51,810 nt of DNA from Lachnospiraceae bacterium (GCA_017408025.1 JAFQVJ010000058.1:1-51810), one strand, 5' to 3'. Positions 42,541 to 51,565 are shown, counted from the first letter of the stretch. Notes: a model not told the origin generated them from the letters alone. Program-made: numbers and translations.

Positions 42541-43809
42541 ATGGAAAAGAAGCCATTTGTAACAAAGGAACAAATTGAAGAAATAGTTAAGACATATCCA
42601 ACACCTTTTCATATTTATGATGAAAAAGGAATCAGAGAGAATGTTAAAAAAATGCGAGAAGCATTTTCATGGAATAAAGGTTTTAGAGAGTACTTTGCTG
42701 TTAAAGCTACACCAAATCCATTTCTTATAAATATTTTAAAGGAGTACGACTGTGGCGTAGACTGCTCGTCAATGACAGAACTTTACATGGCAGACAAGCT
42801 TGGCTTTTCTGCGGATAAGATGCCTAATGGTATCATGTTTTCATCAAACGCAACTCCTGCCGAGGAATTTATATATGCAAAAAAGCTTGGTGCAATTATC
42901 AATCTTGATGATTTTACGCATATTGATTTCCTTGAAAAGACAGCTGGCATCCCGGAAAGGATATGTTGTCGTTTCAATCCGGGTGGAATGTTCAAGATAA
43001 GTACAACTATTATGGACAATCCTGGTGATGCTAAGTACGGTATGACGAAGGAACAGCTTTTCGAGGCATATAAGGTTCTTAAAGAAAAGGGCGTAAAGGA
43101 ATTTGGACTTCATGCATTCCTTGCCAGCAATACAGTTACAAATGATTATTATCCAACACTTGCCAAGGTTCTTTTTGAAGTAGCAGTAGAGCTTAAGGAA
43201 AAGGTCGGTATATCATTATCATTTATCAATCTCTCCGGAGGTGTAGGTATAGCATATCGCCCAGAACAGGAAGCTAATGATATTATGGCAATTGGCGAGG
43301 GTGTCCACAAGGTATTTGATGAAGTTCTCGTTCCAGCAGGTCTTGGAGATGTTGCTATCTACACTGAGCTTGGAAGATTTATGATGGGACCTTACGGAGC
43401 GCTTGTTACAAAGGCAGTACACGAGAAACACATCTACAAAGAATACATCGGATGTGATGCTTGCGCATGTAACCTTATGAGACCTGCAATGTACGGTGCA
43501 TATCATCATATTACAGTCCTTGGCAAGGAAAATGAACCATGTGACCACAAGTATGATGTGACAGGTTCACTCTGTGAGAATAACGACAAGTTCGCAATTG
43601 ACCGTATGCTTCCAAAGATAGATATAGGTGACTATCTATTTATACATGATGCAGGTGCACATGGTTTTGCTATGGGATACAACTATAACGGAAAGCTTTG
43701 GTCAGCTGAGCTTCTTCTCAAGGAGGATGGTTCAGTGAAGATGATAAGAAGGGCAGAGACAATACAGGATTATCTTGCAACATTTGATTTCTGTGACATT
43801 TTTAAATAA
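42541..43809 (+). CDS. lysA: Diaminopimelate decarboxylase
   Basis: PLP enzyme of fold type III giving lysine from meso-diaminopimelate. The 422-residue protein has the PLP-lysine in YFAVKATPNP (about residues 51-60), HAFLASNT, the glycine-rich LSGGVGI (about 228-234), and a C-terminal barrel with GCDACACNLMRPAMYGAYH (substrate Cys and Arg region). It belongs to the divergent branch of LysA rather than the classical Bacillus type; a related decarboxylase cannot be excluded. AAGGAGC precedes ATG. Confidence 0.87.
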   Translation: MEKKPFVTKEQIEEIVKTYPTPFHIYDEKGIRENVKKMREAFSWNKGFREYFAVKATPNPFLINILKEYDCGVDCSSMTELYMADKLGFSADKMPNGIMFSSNATPAEEFIYAKKLGAIINLDDFTHIDFLEKTAGIPERICCRFNPGGMFKISTTIMDNPGDAKYGMTKEQLFEAYKVLKEKGVKEFGLHAFLASNTVTNDYYPTLAKVLFEVAVELKEKVGISLSFINLSGGVGIAYRPEQEANDIMAIGEGVHKVFDEVLVPAGLGDVAIYTELGRFMMGPYGALVTKAVHEKHIYKEYIGCDACACNLMRPAMYGAYHHITVLGKENEPCDHKYDVTGSLCENNDKFAIDRMLPKIDIGDYLFIHDAGAHGFAMGYNYNGKLWSAELLLKEDGSVKMIRRAETIQDYLATFDFCDIFK

Positions 43810-43829
43810 ATATAGAAAGAGATTATGTG

Positions 43830-45233
43830 ATGAAGAATTTAGCTAATAATATAGCAAAAGGTAAAAATTTAGAGATTGCTCTTCCAAGGTTTAGTCAGGA
43901 GATGATGTCTGTTTATTATAAATATTCAGCTGTTCGTCTCTCTATGAATTACTATACATACAATGAGATGCTTAAAGAGTACGACAACGAAGAAATATTA
44001 ACTGATAAGAAGCATTTAGATAAGCTTATGTCATCATTTATGTTGGTAGTGGAGAATGCTATAAATAATCAGGTTGTAGGCAAAGAATTGGAAAAGGCTG
44101 TTGCTGATATAGATGAGATAAGAAGTAGTATTATACAGACTGTGAAGGGACTTACCTCTTTAGTAGATATATTCAATATATATGAATATGTGCTCAATAG
44201 AGTTGAATATCGCTATAAGGATGGGTCACAGATAGAGCTTAAGGATGATGAGGAATTTACTAGAGATATTATGCGATACATCCTTGCAAGTGAGGATAAG
44301 GTTGTTATCAACGCAAATATAACAGATGCGGTAAGACAGTTACCACTACGCATGACTAAATCGAGATTTTTTGAGTTACTTAAAGAGGGACTTAGGGTAT
44401 ACAAGGACAGTGAAAAGTCCAGTGTTGATGATTTCATTTATATGTTGTCATCATCAGCTACAGTATATAGAGATCCGTATACAGATAAGATATCTCAGGA
44501 TATTAATGACATTATAAAAGAATTTGAAACTACAGATTTTCAAGCTATTGATGAAGATAAATATAATAAGCTTCATGACAAGCTTGTATTTGGAATTGAG
44601 TACGTGCAGCAATCAGTTGGTGAGTATATGCTTCTTGCAGAGCTTGTAAATGACGTTTATGTAATGCTTCTTGCAGCGCCATATGCAGATACAGCTTGTG
44701 AAGAGAAAGATATTTTGAAAAAAATATTTGAGGACAGCGATGATGGAAGTACGGAGGAAGCCCTTGTAAAGCTTGAAGGAAGACAAGAGCGCCTGAACAA
44801 CGAATATGCGCAATGTGAGTATGCTATTGATATGGTTATAGATAAGTATATGGATACAGCTGAAAGTCTTATGCTTGGTGCGCAATATAATTCATTAAAG
44901 AGAATGAGTATCTTAGAATCTGGAAGTCTCTTTGTTGAATTTGATGAGAATAAGGATAACACAATTGCAGGCGAAGAATATGTGATGAATAAATATGAGG
45001 AATTAAACAAGGAACTTAAGGAATTCTTCGCGAGTCATAATAAACTGGTGAACAGAGCTGCTATGGCAAATGTACTTGCGTCACTTCCGATTTTCTTCAA
45101 TAATGTAGAAGAAATACAGAATTATGTTTATAATAGTATAAATGGTTGCTCTGATATTGCAGAGAAGACTGCATGTGTGGAGATTTTTGCGTCGATGATG
45201 GAGGATGACGGATTTGATTTTGTTTCACAGTAG
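43830..45233 (+). CDS. Unrecognised 467-residue acidic helical protein
   Basis: I do not recognise a family. The product is soluble, acidic and strongly helical, with no signal peptide, membrane segment, Cys cluster or nucleotide-binding loop. Blocks that look constrained include SMNYYTYNEMLKEYD (about 38-52), VRQLPLRMTKSRFFELL (about 171-187) and an acidic strip near 295-312 (EDSDDGSTEE). ATG43830 is preferred to the overlapping GTG at 43827; AGAAAGAGA is its ribosome site. Its last 20 bases or so overlap the next gene, so the two are translated together. The lysA gene lies 20 bases upstream. A Lachnospiraceae-restricted protein is likely. Confidence 0.7.
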   Translation: MKNLANNIAKGKNLEIALPRFSQEMMSVYYKYSAVRLSMNYYTYNEMLKEYDNEEILTDKKHLDKLMSSFMLVVENAINNQVVGKELEKAVADIDEIRSSIIQTVKGLTSLVDIFNIYEYVLNRVEYRYKDGSQIELKDDEEFTRDIMRYILASEDKVVINANITDAVRQLPLRMTKSRFFELLKEGLRVYKDSEKSSVDDFIYMLSSSATVYRDPYTDKISQDINDIIKEFETTDFQAIDEDKYNKLHDKLVFGIEYVQQSVGEYMLLAELVNDVYVMLLAAPYADTACEEKDILKKIFEDSDDGSTEEALVKLEGRQERLNNEYAQCEYAIDMVIDKYMDTAESLMLGAQYNSLKRMSILESGSLFVEFDENKDNTIAGEEYVMNKYEELNKELKEFFASHNKLVNRAAMANVLASLPIFFNNVEEIQNYVYNSINGCSDIAEKTACVEIFASMMEDDGFDFVSQ

Positions 45234-45534
45234 ATTATATGTTGCAGATGCTCTTTCTGAATCAAAGAGAAAGGTATTAAAAAAACTGAAACAGGGAAAG
45301 CTACAGACGGGAGTGTTTGTTATAACACTTCCGTTGGGTAAAAGTGATATGTTGGAAGTCTATCCATCATATGTCCTATTGCAAAAAGCGTTTAAGGAAG
45401 CATCAGTAACCGTCGTAGGTATTGCAGACCAACAGGAGTCAGCATTTTTGCTTATTGAACAGATGGTAAATGATTGTTTGCAGGAACATAATAATGCAGA
45501 TATCAGAGGATATTTTGAACAGGATATAAGTTGA
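45214..45534 (+). CDS. Unrecognised small protein coupled to the preceding gene
   Basis: About 106 residues, no known family seen. Pattern: short beta start (FHSRLYVAD), a basic helix (SESKRKVLKKLKQGK), then alternating strands and helices including VFVITLPLGKSDMLEVYPS and VTVVGIADQQESAFLLIEQMV, resembling an alpha/beta sensor-like fold. It overlaps the 43830 gene by about 20 bases in another frame. The start is uncertain: TTG45214 has GGAGG about 9 bases upstream, ATG45205 is too close to it. DUF2953 follows by 31 bases. Confidence 0.65.
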   Translation: MILFHSRLYVADALSESKRKVLKKLKQGKLQTGVFVITLPLGKSDMLEVYPSYVLLQKAFKEASVTVVGIADQQESAFLLIEQMVNDCLQEHNNADIRGYFEQDIS

Positions 45535-45565
45535 TTTTTAAATCACAGAAGGGAAAGGATTAAAC

Positions 45566-46531
45566 ATGTTGAGTGTTATACTAACCATTTTAAAGATAAT
45601 TGGTATTATACTTCTTGTTATTCTTGGACTTCTGCTAACTGCAGTTTTGATTGTTTTGTTTGTTCCTGTAAGATATAAGTCCATGGGCAGTTTTGCAAAG
45701 ACAGATGATGGTTTTAAGGATAAGATTTTGATACGTGCCACGTGGCTATTTCATATATTGTCAGTAACATTTAATCTTGACGATACAGAACCAAAGCTTA
45801 GCATAAAAATACTTGGCAAGGAGTTGTCTTTAGGTACTAATAATAATGAAAAAGATGCCAGGAACAAGAAAAGGCACAAAAGTGTATCTAGGGATGAAAA
45901 ACAGGATGGAAAAGCTGCAGATGACATAACGGTACAGAATGTATTTATTGACGTGGATAAGTCATTAGATGACAGCAAAGCAGAACAGTCTGCGAAAATT
46001 ACAGATGAAACTGTAGTAGAAAGAAATGTCGCAGAGCAGAGTAAAAAGGATACAGTAGAGAATATACCAGAGAAGAAGGCTAAAGCAAGTTTAAAAGAAA
46101 AAATTAAGAATATATGGAATAAAATCGATTTGATATGCGAAAAAATAAAGAATATCAAGGATGTTAAGGATTCCTTTGTCCATTATCTTAAGCGCGACGA
46201 TTCGAAGCTTGCAATAAAAGAGATAAAGCACATTATATTAAAGGTGCTAAAACATATTTTGCCGAAAAAGTTGTGGGCAAGAGTAAAATTTGGTTTTGAA
46301 GATCCGGCAACTACAGGTAATATATTAGGTGTAGCCAGTATATTATATGGTGTGTATGGTGGCCATTTAGAACTGGAACCTGACTTTGAACATGTGGTTC
46401 TTGAAGGAGAGTATAAACTAAAAGGAAGAATAAGAGCTTTCACACTTCTTGTGGCAGCTTTTAAGATATATAGAAACAAGTGGTTAAAAGAATTTATAGC
46501 TTTTTCAAAGAAAAAAATAACACAGTTTTAG
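45566..46531 (+). CDS. DUF2953 family membrane protein (YtfI-like)
   Basis: A 321-residue protein with one N-terminal membrane helix (about 5-30, IIGIILLVILGLLLTAVLI), a conserved first strand region (VPVRYKSMGSF), a long charged low-complexity middle (about 90-170; Lys/Glu/Asp-rich), and a C-terminal block (LKHILPKKLWARVKFGFEDPATTG, quoted in part) with GYKL-type ending, the DUF2953 signature. In Bacillus ytfI sits before ytfJ/gerW, the same order as here. GGGAAAGG precedes ATG. Confidence 0.87.
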   Translation: MLSVILTILKIIGIILLVILGLLLTAVLIVLFVPVRYKSMGSFAKTDDGFKDKILIRATWLFHILSVTFNLDDTEPKLSIKILGKELSLGTNNNEKDARNKKRHKSVSRDEKQDGKAADDITVQNVFIDVDKSLDDSKAEQSAKITDETVVERNVAEQSKKDTVENIPEKKAKASLKEKIKNIWNKIDLICEKIKNIKDVKDSFVHYLKRDDSKLAIKEIKHIILKVLKHILPKKLWARVKFGFEDPATTGNILGVASILYGVYGGHLELEPDFEHVVLEGEYKLKGRIRAFTLLVAAFKIYRNKWLKEFIAFSKKKITQF

Positions 46532-46543
46532 GAGGATATTTAT

Positions 46544-46951
46544 ATGGCACAGAATAATGATTTTGAGAGCACAGTTGGTTCTTTATTTAATGGAATGACT
46601 AATTTTATGACAACCAAGACAGTTGTTGGTGATGCTATTCATATTGGAGATACAATCATTCTTCCCCTTGTGGATGTATCATTTGGTATGGGTGCTGGAG
46701 CAAAGGCTGACGGAAGCAAAAATGGTGCGTCAGGTGGAATGGGTGGAAAGATGTCACCTAGCGCAGTTCTTGTTATCAAGGATGGAACAAGTCGTATTGT
46801 AAATATTAAGAATCAGGATACAGTTACGAAGCTGGTTGATATGATTCCGGATATAATCAATAGATTTACAGCTATGGTTAAGAAGGATAAAGAAAATGAT
46901 CTTTCAGATCAGGAAATAGTAGAAGTTGTCAAAACAGAAACAACAAAATAG
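46544..46951 (+). CDS. gerW: GerW family sporulation protein (YtfJ)
   Basis: A 135-residue protein: ESTVGSLFNGMTNFM start, VVGDAIHIGDTIILPLVDVSFGMGAGAK core (residues about 25-52, quoted in two pieces: VVGDAIHIGD and FGMGAG), a Gly/Ser-rich loop, then VLVIKDGTSRIV. GerW is involved in spore germination in Bacillus; family members also occur in non-sporulating bacteria, so presence does not prove sporulation. TAGGAGGATA precedes ATG, 12 bases after DUF2953. Confidence 0.92.
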   Translation: MAQNNDFESTVGSLFNGMTNFMTTKTVVGDAIHIGDTIILPLVDVSFGMGAGAKADGSKNGASGGMGGKMSPSAVLVIKDGTSRIVNIKNQDTVTKLVDMIPDIINRFTAMVKKDKENDLSDQEIVEVVKTETTK

Positions 46952-47016
46952 TATAAGTGCATTTTTTATAGTACTGTGCATATAATAAAAAAAAGGAATC
47001 CATCAGGGAATCATAA

Positions 47017-47166
47017 GTGAGTATGCGCAGACTATGTGGTTTTATACTTTTTTGGATGGCAGTAGGAATGGCAGTTGGATTATATCTGGAATCAAGCTTT
47101 TGGATTATAGTGTTGATTGTTATTATGCTTATTTGTGGTTACAACTTGTTTTGTGGAGGTAACTAA
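47017..47166 (+). CDS. Small 49-residue two-helix membrane protein
   Basis: An open frame of 50 codons from GTG47017 to TAA47164-47166, with CAGGGAAT about 6-8 bases upstream; ATG47023 is an alternative. The product starts MSMRRLCG, has two hydrophobic stretches (about 7-21 and 28-44) separated by LYLESS, and ends CGYNLFCGGN. Positive residues at the N-terminus place it inside. The stop overlaps the metF ribosome site, so translation of the two may be coupled. No family is recognised; homologous small hydrophobic proteins are common in Lachnospiraceae but unnamed. Confidence 0.65.
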   Translation: MSMRRLCGFILFWMAVGMAVGLYLESSFWIIVLIVIMLICGYNLFCGGN

Positions 47167-47167
47167 A

Positions 47168-48037
47168 GTGAAAATATCATCATTATTTGGTCAGGGAAAA
47201 ACAGTTTTTTCATTTGAAATTTTCCCACCAAAAAAGACAAGCAGTATTGAAACCATATATAACACTTTAGAAGAACTGAAGGATTTAAAACCGGCTTTTA
47301 TAAGTGTTACATATGGTGCAGGTGGAACTTTGACAGAAGCAGGTCACTCAAAAACGTGTGAGATAGCTTCAATCATCAAGAATAAATATAACGTAACACC
47401 TGTAGCGCATCTTACTTGTGTAAATTCTACAAAGGCTCAGGTTGAAGCAGAGCTTAATGCGCTGAAAGCTAATGGAATAGAAAATATATTGGCTCTCAGA
47501 GGCGATATAAACCCTGATATTCCACTATGTAGCGATTTTAAACATGCCAGTGATCTTGTGGAGTTTATTAAAGAACGTGGTGATTTTCATATTTCAGGTG
47601 CGTGTTATCCTGAGGGACATGCTGATGCAGAGAGTAAAGAACAGGATATACTTAATTTGAAAAAGAAGACGGATGCTGGTGTAACTCACCTGATGTCACA
47701 GCTCTTTTTTGACAATCAGCATTTTTATGATTTCCTTGAGAATGCCAGAAATGCTGGTGTGTCAGTGCCGGTTGAGGCAGGTATTATGCCTGTTACAAAT
47801 AAAAGTCAGATTGAACGAATGGTGACTATGTGTGGCGCAAGTCTTCCACAAAAGTTTGTAAAGGCAATGCAGAGATTTGAAAATAATCCAGAGGCACTTA
47901 GAGATGCCGGAATAGCATATGCTATTGATCAAATTGTAGATCTTATCTCAAATGGTGTAGATGGAATACATCTTTATACTATGAATAATCCATATGTTGC
48001 CAGAAAGATTTCAGAGGCTATTGGTTCATTATTATGA
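47168..48037 (+). CDS. metF: 5,10-methylenetetrahydrofolate reductase
   Basis: Reduces methylene-THF to methyl-THF for methionine synthesis; a FAD/NAD(P)H TIM barrel. The 289-residue protein begins VKISSLFGQGKTVFSFEIFPPKK and contains SVTYGAGGT, LTCVNSTKAQVE, ILALRGDINPD and the FDNQHFYDFLENAR block. GTG47168 is chosen because GGAGGTAACTAAA is just upstream; an earlier in-frame start at 47117 lies inside the small membrane-protein gene. Its TGA overlaps the ATG of the MetH activation gene by four bases (ATGA). It supplies methyl-THF to MetH. Confidence 0.94.
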   Translation: MKISSLFGQGKTVFSFEIFPPKKTSSIETIYNTLEELKDLKPAFISVTYGAGGTLTEAGHSKTCEIASIIKNKYNVTPVAHLTCVNSTKAQVEAELNALKANGIENILALRGDINPDIPLCSDFKHASDLVEFIKERGDFHISGACYPEGHADAESKEQDILNLKKKTDAGVTHLMSQLFFDNQHFYDFLENARNAGVSVPVEAGIMPVTNKSQIERMVTMCGASLPQKFVKAMQRFENNPEALRDAGIAYAIDQIVDLISNGVDGIHLYTMNNPYVARKISEAIGSLL

Positions 48038-48735
48038 TAAACAAACAGATTATGCTCGAAAAACTTAATAGAGATGAGCTTCATAGATATTTAGGCTATA
48101 AGGGAAATGCTCCGGACGATATAGTCCGGGGTATTATTGATAAAAGTGAGGAAAAGCTTTTTAAGGTTGTAAAACCAGCATATATATGTAAAGCTTTTAA
48201 CATAAGAGAGGTTTTTAGTGAATCATCTTATAAGGGCATAGAATGTGTAGGAACAAACCTGATTCTTGAAGGTGAATCCATAAGAAAGCATTTAGCAGGT
48301 TGTAATCAGGCAGTATTAATTTGCGCGACTCTTTCATTGGAAGGTGATAAGCTTATACGACAGACTGAGATTAGGGATATAGCAGAGGCATTTATAGTGG
48401 ATACAGAGGCGTCAGTGGCTATTGAACAGGTTTGTGAAATAGCTGAAAGACATATTAAAGAAAGCTTTCCAGAAAAATATATGACCTACAGATTTGGCGT
48501 TGGATACGGAGATTTACCACTGAATCACGAGAGGATGATATTAGATATACTGAATGCAGGAAAGCTCATAGGATTACATTGCAGTGAGGCTAATATTCTT
48601 ACACCAAGAAAATCAGTTGTCTGTATAATAGGTTTAAGTGACAATCCTATGCCGAAAGGACAGAAGGGCTGCGTAACATGTAATATGAGGGATAAATGTA
48701 ACTTTAGAAAGCAGGGTTTAAGCTGTAGCTATTAA
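48034..48735 (+). CDS. MetH activation-domain protein (separate subunit)
   Basis: A 233-residue protein matching the vitamin B12-dependent methionine synthase activation domain: an N-terminal helix (LNRDELHRYLGYKG), then CATLSLEGDKLIRQTEIRD and FGVGYGDLPLNHERMILDIL (each in part), where SAM binds in MetH. A Cys-rich tail (CVTCNMRDKC, GLSCSY) could be metal-binding. In most bacteria this domain is fused to MetH; here MetH at 48797 lacks it and this gene sits between metF and metH. The four-base overlap with metF implies translational coupling. Likely reactivates oxidised cobalamin with SAM and an electron donor. Confidence 0.88.
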   Translation: MINKQIMLEKLNRDELHRYLGYKGNAPDDIVRGIIDKSEEKLFKVVKPAYICKAFNIREVFSESSYKGIECVGTNLILEGESIRKHLAGCNQAVLICATLSLEGDKLIRQTEIRDIAEAFIVDTEASVAIEQVCEIAERHIKESFPEKYMTYRFGVGYGDLPLNHERMILDILNAGKLIGLHCSEANILTPRKSVVCIIGLSDNPMPKGQKGCVTCNMRDKCNFRKQGLSCSY

Positions 48736-48796
48736 AATAAATATTATTATTTGATTAATATAAGCAAGATGATTTTATATCGAAAGGAACAAGCAG

Positions 48797-51271
48797 ATGA
48801 AACTTGATTTTAGCAATAAATATATAATTCTGGATGGTGCAATGGGTACTGAAATTCAAAAGAGAGGTTTAAAGCTTGGTGGTATACCAGAGCTTCTCAA
48901 TATTACAAATCCAGAGATGATAGAGGAAATTCATTTATCATACATGGAGGCTGGAAGTGATATTATCTATGCCAATACATTTGGTGCAAACGGATATAAA
49001 CTTAAAAACTCAGGCTATTCAGTTGAAGAAGTTATTGGTAAAGGAATAGAAATCGCAAAGAGGGCTTCAGATAAATTTTATGAAAAGACAGGAAAGCGTG
49101 TGTTGGTAGCTCTTGATTTAGGAAGTATAGGGCAACTACTTGAGCCTACGGGAAGTCTTTCGTTTGAGGATGCATATGACTATTACAAAGAAGCGATATT
49201 ATCAGGGAAGAATGCTGATTTGGTAGTATTTGAAACACAGACGGACCTTTTGGAGGTAAAATCAGCTATACTTGCTGCAAAAGAAAATAGCGATTTACCT
49301 ATTATGGTAACAATGACATTTGAAGAAAATATGAGAACTTTTACAGGCTGTAGTGTAGCTTCCATGGCTATCACACTGTCAGGTCTGGGCATAGATGCAA
49401 TGGGTGTAAATTGCTCACTGGGACCTAAGGAGCTTCTTCCTGTTGTAAAAGAGATAAAGAAGTATACAAGGCTTCCAATTATTGCGAAGGCAAATGCAGG
49501 TCTTCCAGACCCTGTCACAAATACATACAATGTAACCGCAAAAGAGTTTGCAATGGATATGATTGAGATGGCAAATGCAGGTGTTACAGTGTTTGGTGGA
49601 TGTTGTGGAACAAATCCAGAGTTTATCAGTGAACTTACTAATATCTTAAAAACTCTTGATTTTGACAAAATTAAAGCACAGCTTCCAGAGTATGTTCCAG
49701 AAAGTGCTGTATGTTCTCCAATCAAGGCAGTGATTATAGATGAGCCAAAGATTATTGGTGAGAGAATCAATCCTACTGGTAAAAAGAAGTTTAAAGAGGC
49801 TTTATTGAACAATGACATTGATTATATTCTGAATCAGGCTACAGAACAGGTAGAAGCTGGCGCGGACATTCTTGATGTAAATGTAGGCTTGCCAGGTATT
49901 GACGAGAGAGCAATGATGGTTAGAGCTATAAAGGAGATACAGGGAGTGGTAGATGTTCCACTTCAGATAGATTCGACTATACCTGAGGTTTTGGAAGCAG
50001 CCTTAAGAGTTTATGCGGGAAAGCCAATAGTAAACTCTGTAAACGGTGAAGAAAAGTCATTGCAGGCAGTCCTTCCTCTTGTCAAGAAATATGGAGCCTG
50101 TGTAGTTGGACTGGCACTTGATGAAAATGGTATTCCAAAGACAGCAGAAGGTAGATTTGCTATAGCAAAGAAGATTTTAGACAGGGCTTTAGCTATAGGA
50201 ATTCCTAGAGAAAATGTATTTATTGATTGCCTTACACTGACTGCATCTGCAGAGCAGGAAGGTGTTGTGGAGACCTTGAATGCTGTAAAAAAAGTAAAGA
50301 CAGAGCTGGGACTTAAAAATGTACTTGGTGTATCAAATATCTCCTTTGGTCTGCCTAATAGAGAACTTGTAACACAATCGTTCCTTACAATGGCACTTTG
50401 GAATGGTCTTGACCTTCCTATTATCAATCCTAATATTACAGCTATTACAGGTGCTTTTAGAGCATATAAGCTTCTTAAAGGACATGACAAGAATTCAATG
50501 GAATTTATAGAGAATTACTCAGATGTAACAGTAAAAACTGTGGCTGTGCCAAATGGAGCAAATGTAAACGTTTCTTCTGGCGGTGCAGAGTCAAATAGTG
50601 TAAATGCTACAATGGAAGCAAGCAGTGATGGAAATGTTCTTCATGATAAGCTTCGCTATGCTATAGAGAAAGGGCTTAAGGCGGAGGGAACTCAGATTGC
50701 AAAAGAGCTATTGTCTACAGAAGGTTATGACCCAATGACTCTTGTTAATCAGGTGCTGATACCTTCTCTTGACAAAACAGGTGAACTATTTGAGAAGGGT
50801 AAAATATTCCTTCCGCAGCTTATTTTGTCTGCAGGAGTTGCACAGGGTTGCTTTGAAGTTATAAAAGAAAAAATTGCAAAAACTGACAGTCAGCCAGTTA
50901 GTAAGGGGAAAATTGTGCTTGCTACAGTTAAGGGTGATATTCACGACATTGGAAAAAATATTGTAAAAGTCCTTCTTGAAAATTATGGATATACGGTAAT
51001 TGATCTTGGAAAGGATGTTGAATATCAGGCTGTTGTAGATGCTGCTATAGAGCATAATGTTAAGCTTGTAGGCTTGTCAGCCCTTATGACAACAACACTT
51101 GTATCTATGGAGGAAACAATAAAGCTTCTGAGAGAGAATAATGTGGATTGCAAGGTTGTTGTAGGTGGTGCAGTTCTTACAGCTGATTATGCAGAGAAGA
51201 TAGGTGCAGATTTCTATGCTAAGGATGCAAAAGAAACGGTGGATATAGCCAAGAAGGTTATAGGTGAATAA
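48797..51271 (+). CDS. metH: Cobalamin-dependent methionine synthase without activation domain
   Basis: Moves a methyl group from methyl-THF to homocysteine through cobalamin. The 824-residue protein has the homocysteine domain (about 1-290; ILDGAMGTEIQ, zinc ligands Cys206, Cys269 and Cys270), the pterin-binding domain (about 315-580; IIGERINPTGKKKF, LDVNVGLPGIDE), a Ser/Asn-rich linker (about 590-615), the B12 cap/helical domain, and the cobalamin domain with GDIHDIGKN (about 713-721; His is the axial ligand). It ends after that domain, so the activation domain is supplied by the gene at 48034. GAAAGGAAC precedes ATG. No riboswitch was seen in the 61-base gap upstream. Confidence 0.96.
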   Translation: MKLDFSNKYIILDGAMGTEIQKRGLKLGGIPELLNITNPEMIEEIHLSYMEAGSDIIYANTFGANGYKLKNSGYSVEEVIGKGIEIAKRASDKFYEKTGKRVLVALDLGSIGQLLEPTGSLSFEDAYDYYKEAILSGKNADLVVFETQTDLLEVKSAILAAKENSDLPIMVTMTFEENMRTFTGCSVASMAITLSGLGIDAMGVNCSLGPKELLPVVKEIKKYTRLPIIAKANAGLPDPVTNTYNVTAKEFAMDMIEMANAGVTVFGGCCGTNPEFISELTNILKTLDFDKIKAQLPEYVPESAVCSPIKAVIIDEPKIIGERINPTGKKKFKEALLNNDIDYILNQATEQVEAGADILDVNVGLPGIDERAMMVRAIKEIQGVVDVPLQIDSTIPEVLEAALRVYAGKPIVNSVNGEEKSLQAVLPLVKKYGACVVGLALDENGIPKTAEGRFAIAKKILDRALAIGIPRENVFIDCLTLTASAEQEGVVETLNAVKKVKTELGLKNVLGVSNISFGLPNRELVTQSFLTMALWNGLDLPIINPNITAITGAFRAYKLLKGHDKNSMEFIENYSDVTVKTVAVPNGANVNVSSGGAESNSVNATMEASSDGNVLHDKLRYAIEKGLKAEGTQIAKELLSTEGYDPMTLVNQVLIPSLDKTGELFEKGKIFLPQLILSAGVAQGCFEVIKEKIAKTDSQPVSKGKIVLATVKGDIHDIGKNIVKVLLENYGYTVIDLGKDVEYQAVVDAAIEHNVKLVGLSALMTTTLVSMEETIKLLRENNVDCKVVVGGAVLTADYAEKIGADFYAKDAKETVDIAKKVIGE

Positions 51272-51291
51272 GAGAATTGAATGCTTTCTCG

Positions 51292-51326
51292 TTGTATAGG
51301 AAAGTTCTCGAAACTTTCCTATACAA
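51292..51326. terminator. Strong 15-bp hairpin after metH
   Basis: TTGTATAGGAAAGTT (51292-51306) and AACTTTCCTATACAA (51312-51326) pair perfectly with a 5-base loop. It is followed by TAAAAAAAG, not T, so alone it is not a classic terminator; it precedes a second hairpin. Confidence 0.6.
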
Positions 51327-51327
51327 T

Positions 51328-51359
51328 AAAAAAAGAATGTCAACAGACATTCTTTTTTT
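51328..51359. terminator. Bidirectional terminator between metH and rpmB
   Basis: AAAAAAAGAATGTC-AACA-GACATTCTTTTTTT: perfect stem with a T run on each strand, ending both the metH transcript and the minus-strand rpmB transcript. Confidence 0.92.
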
Positions 51360-51379
51360 ATAATATATTTGATTAAGTA

Positions 51380-51565
51380 CTAAGCTCTCTCAACAAAACC
51401 TGATTTAAGGCAAGAAGTACATACGTACATCTTCTTTGTGTTTCCACCAACGTTAACCTTTACAGACTTAACGTTTGCCTTCCATATTCTGTTAGATCTT
51501 CTATGAGAATGGCTCACGTTGTTACCGAAGTGAGCAGCTTTACTACAAATTGCACATTTAGCCAT
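51380..51565 (-). CDS. rpmB: 50S ribosomal protein L28
   Basis: A 61-residue protein with MAKCAICSKAAHFGNNVSHS at the start and MYVCTSCLKSGFVERA at the end. Two CxxC pairs (CAIC at 4-7, CTSC at about 49-52) make it the zinc-binding form. AAGGAGGTG lies 6-8 bases before ATG on the minus strand. It has its own promoter and a bidirectional terminator. Confidence 0.97.
   Translation of the reverse strand: MAKCAICSKAAHFGNNVSHSHRRSNRIWKANVKSVKVNVGGNTKKMYVCTSCLKSGFVERA

Noticed and set aside
46952-47167. Possible SAM riboswitch upstream of metF
   Set aside because: The space is filled by a small open frame and a ribosome site; no S-box stems or terminator/antiterminator pair were found.
49183-49818. 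Long minus-strand open frame of 211 codons
   Set aside because: It is antisense to metH with no ribosome site, and its composition (Ser/Phe/Ile-rich) is that of a shadow frame.
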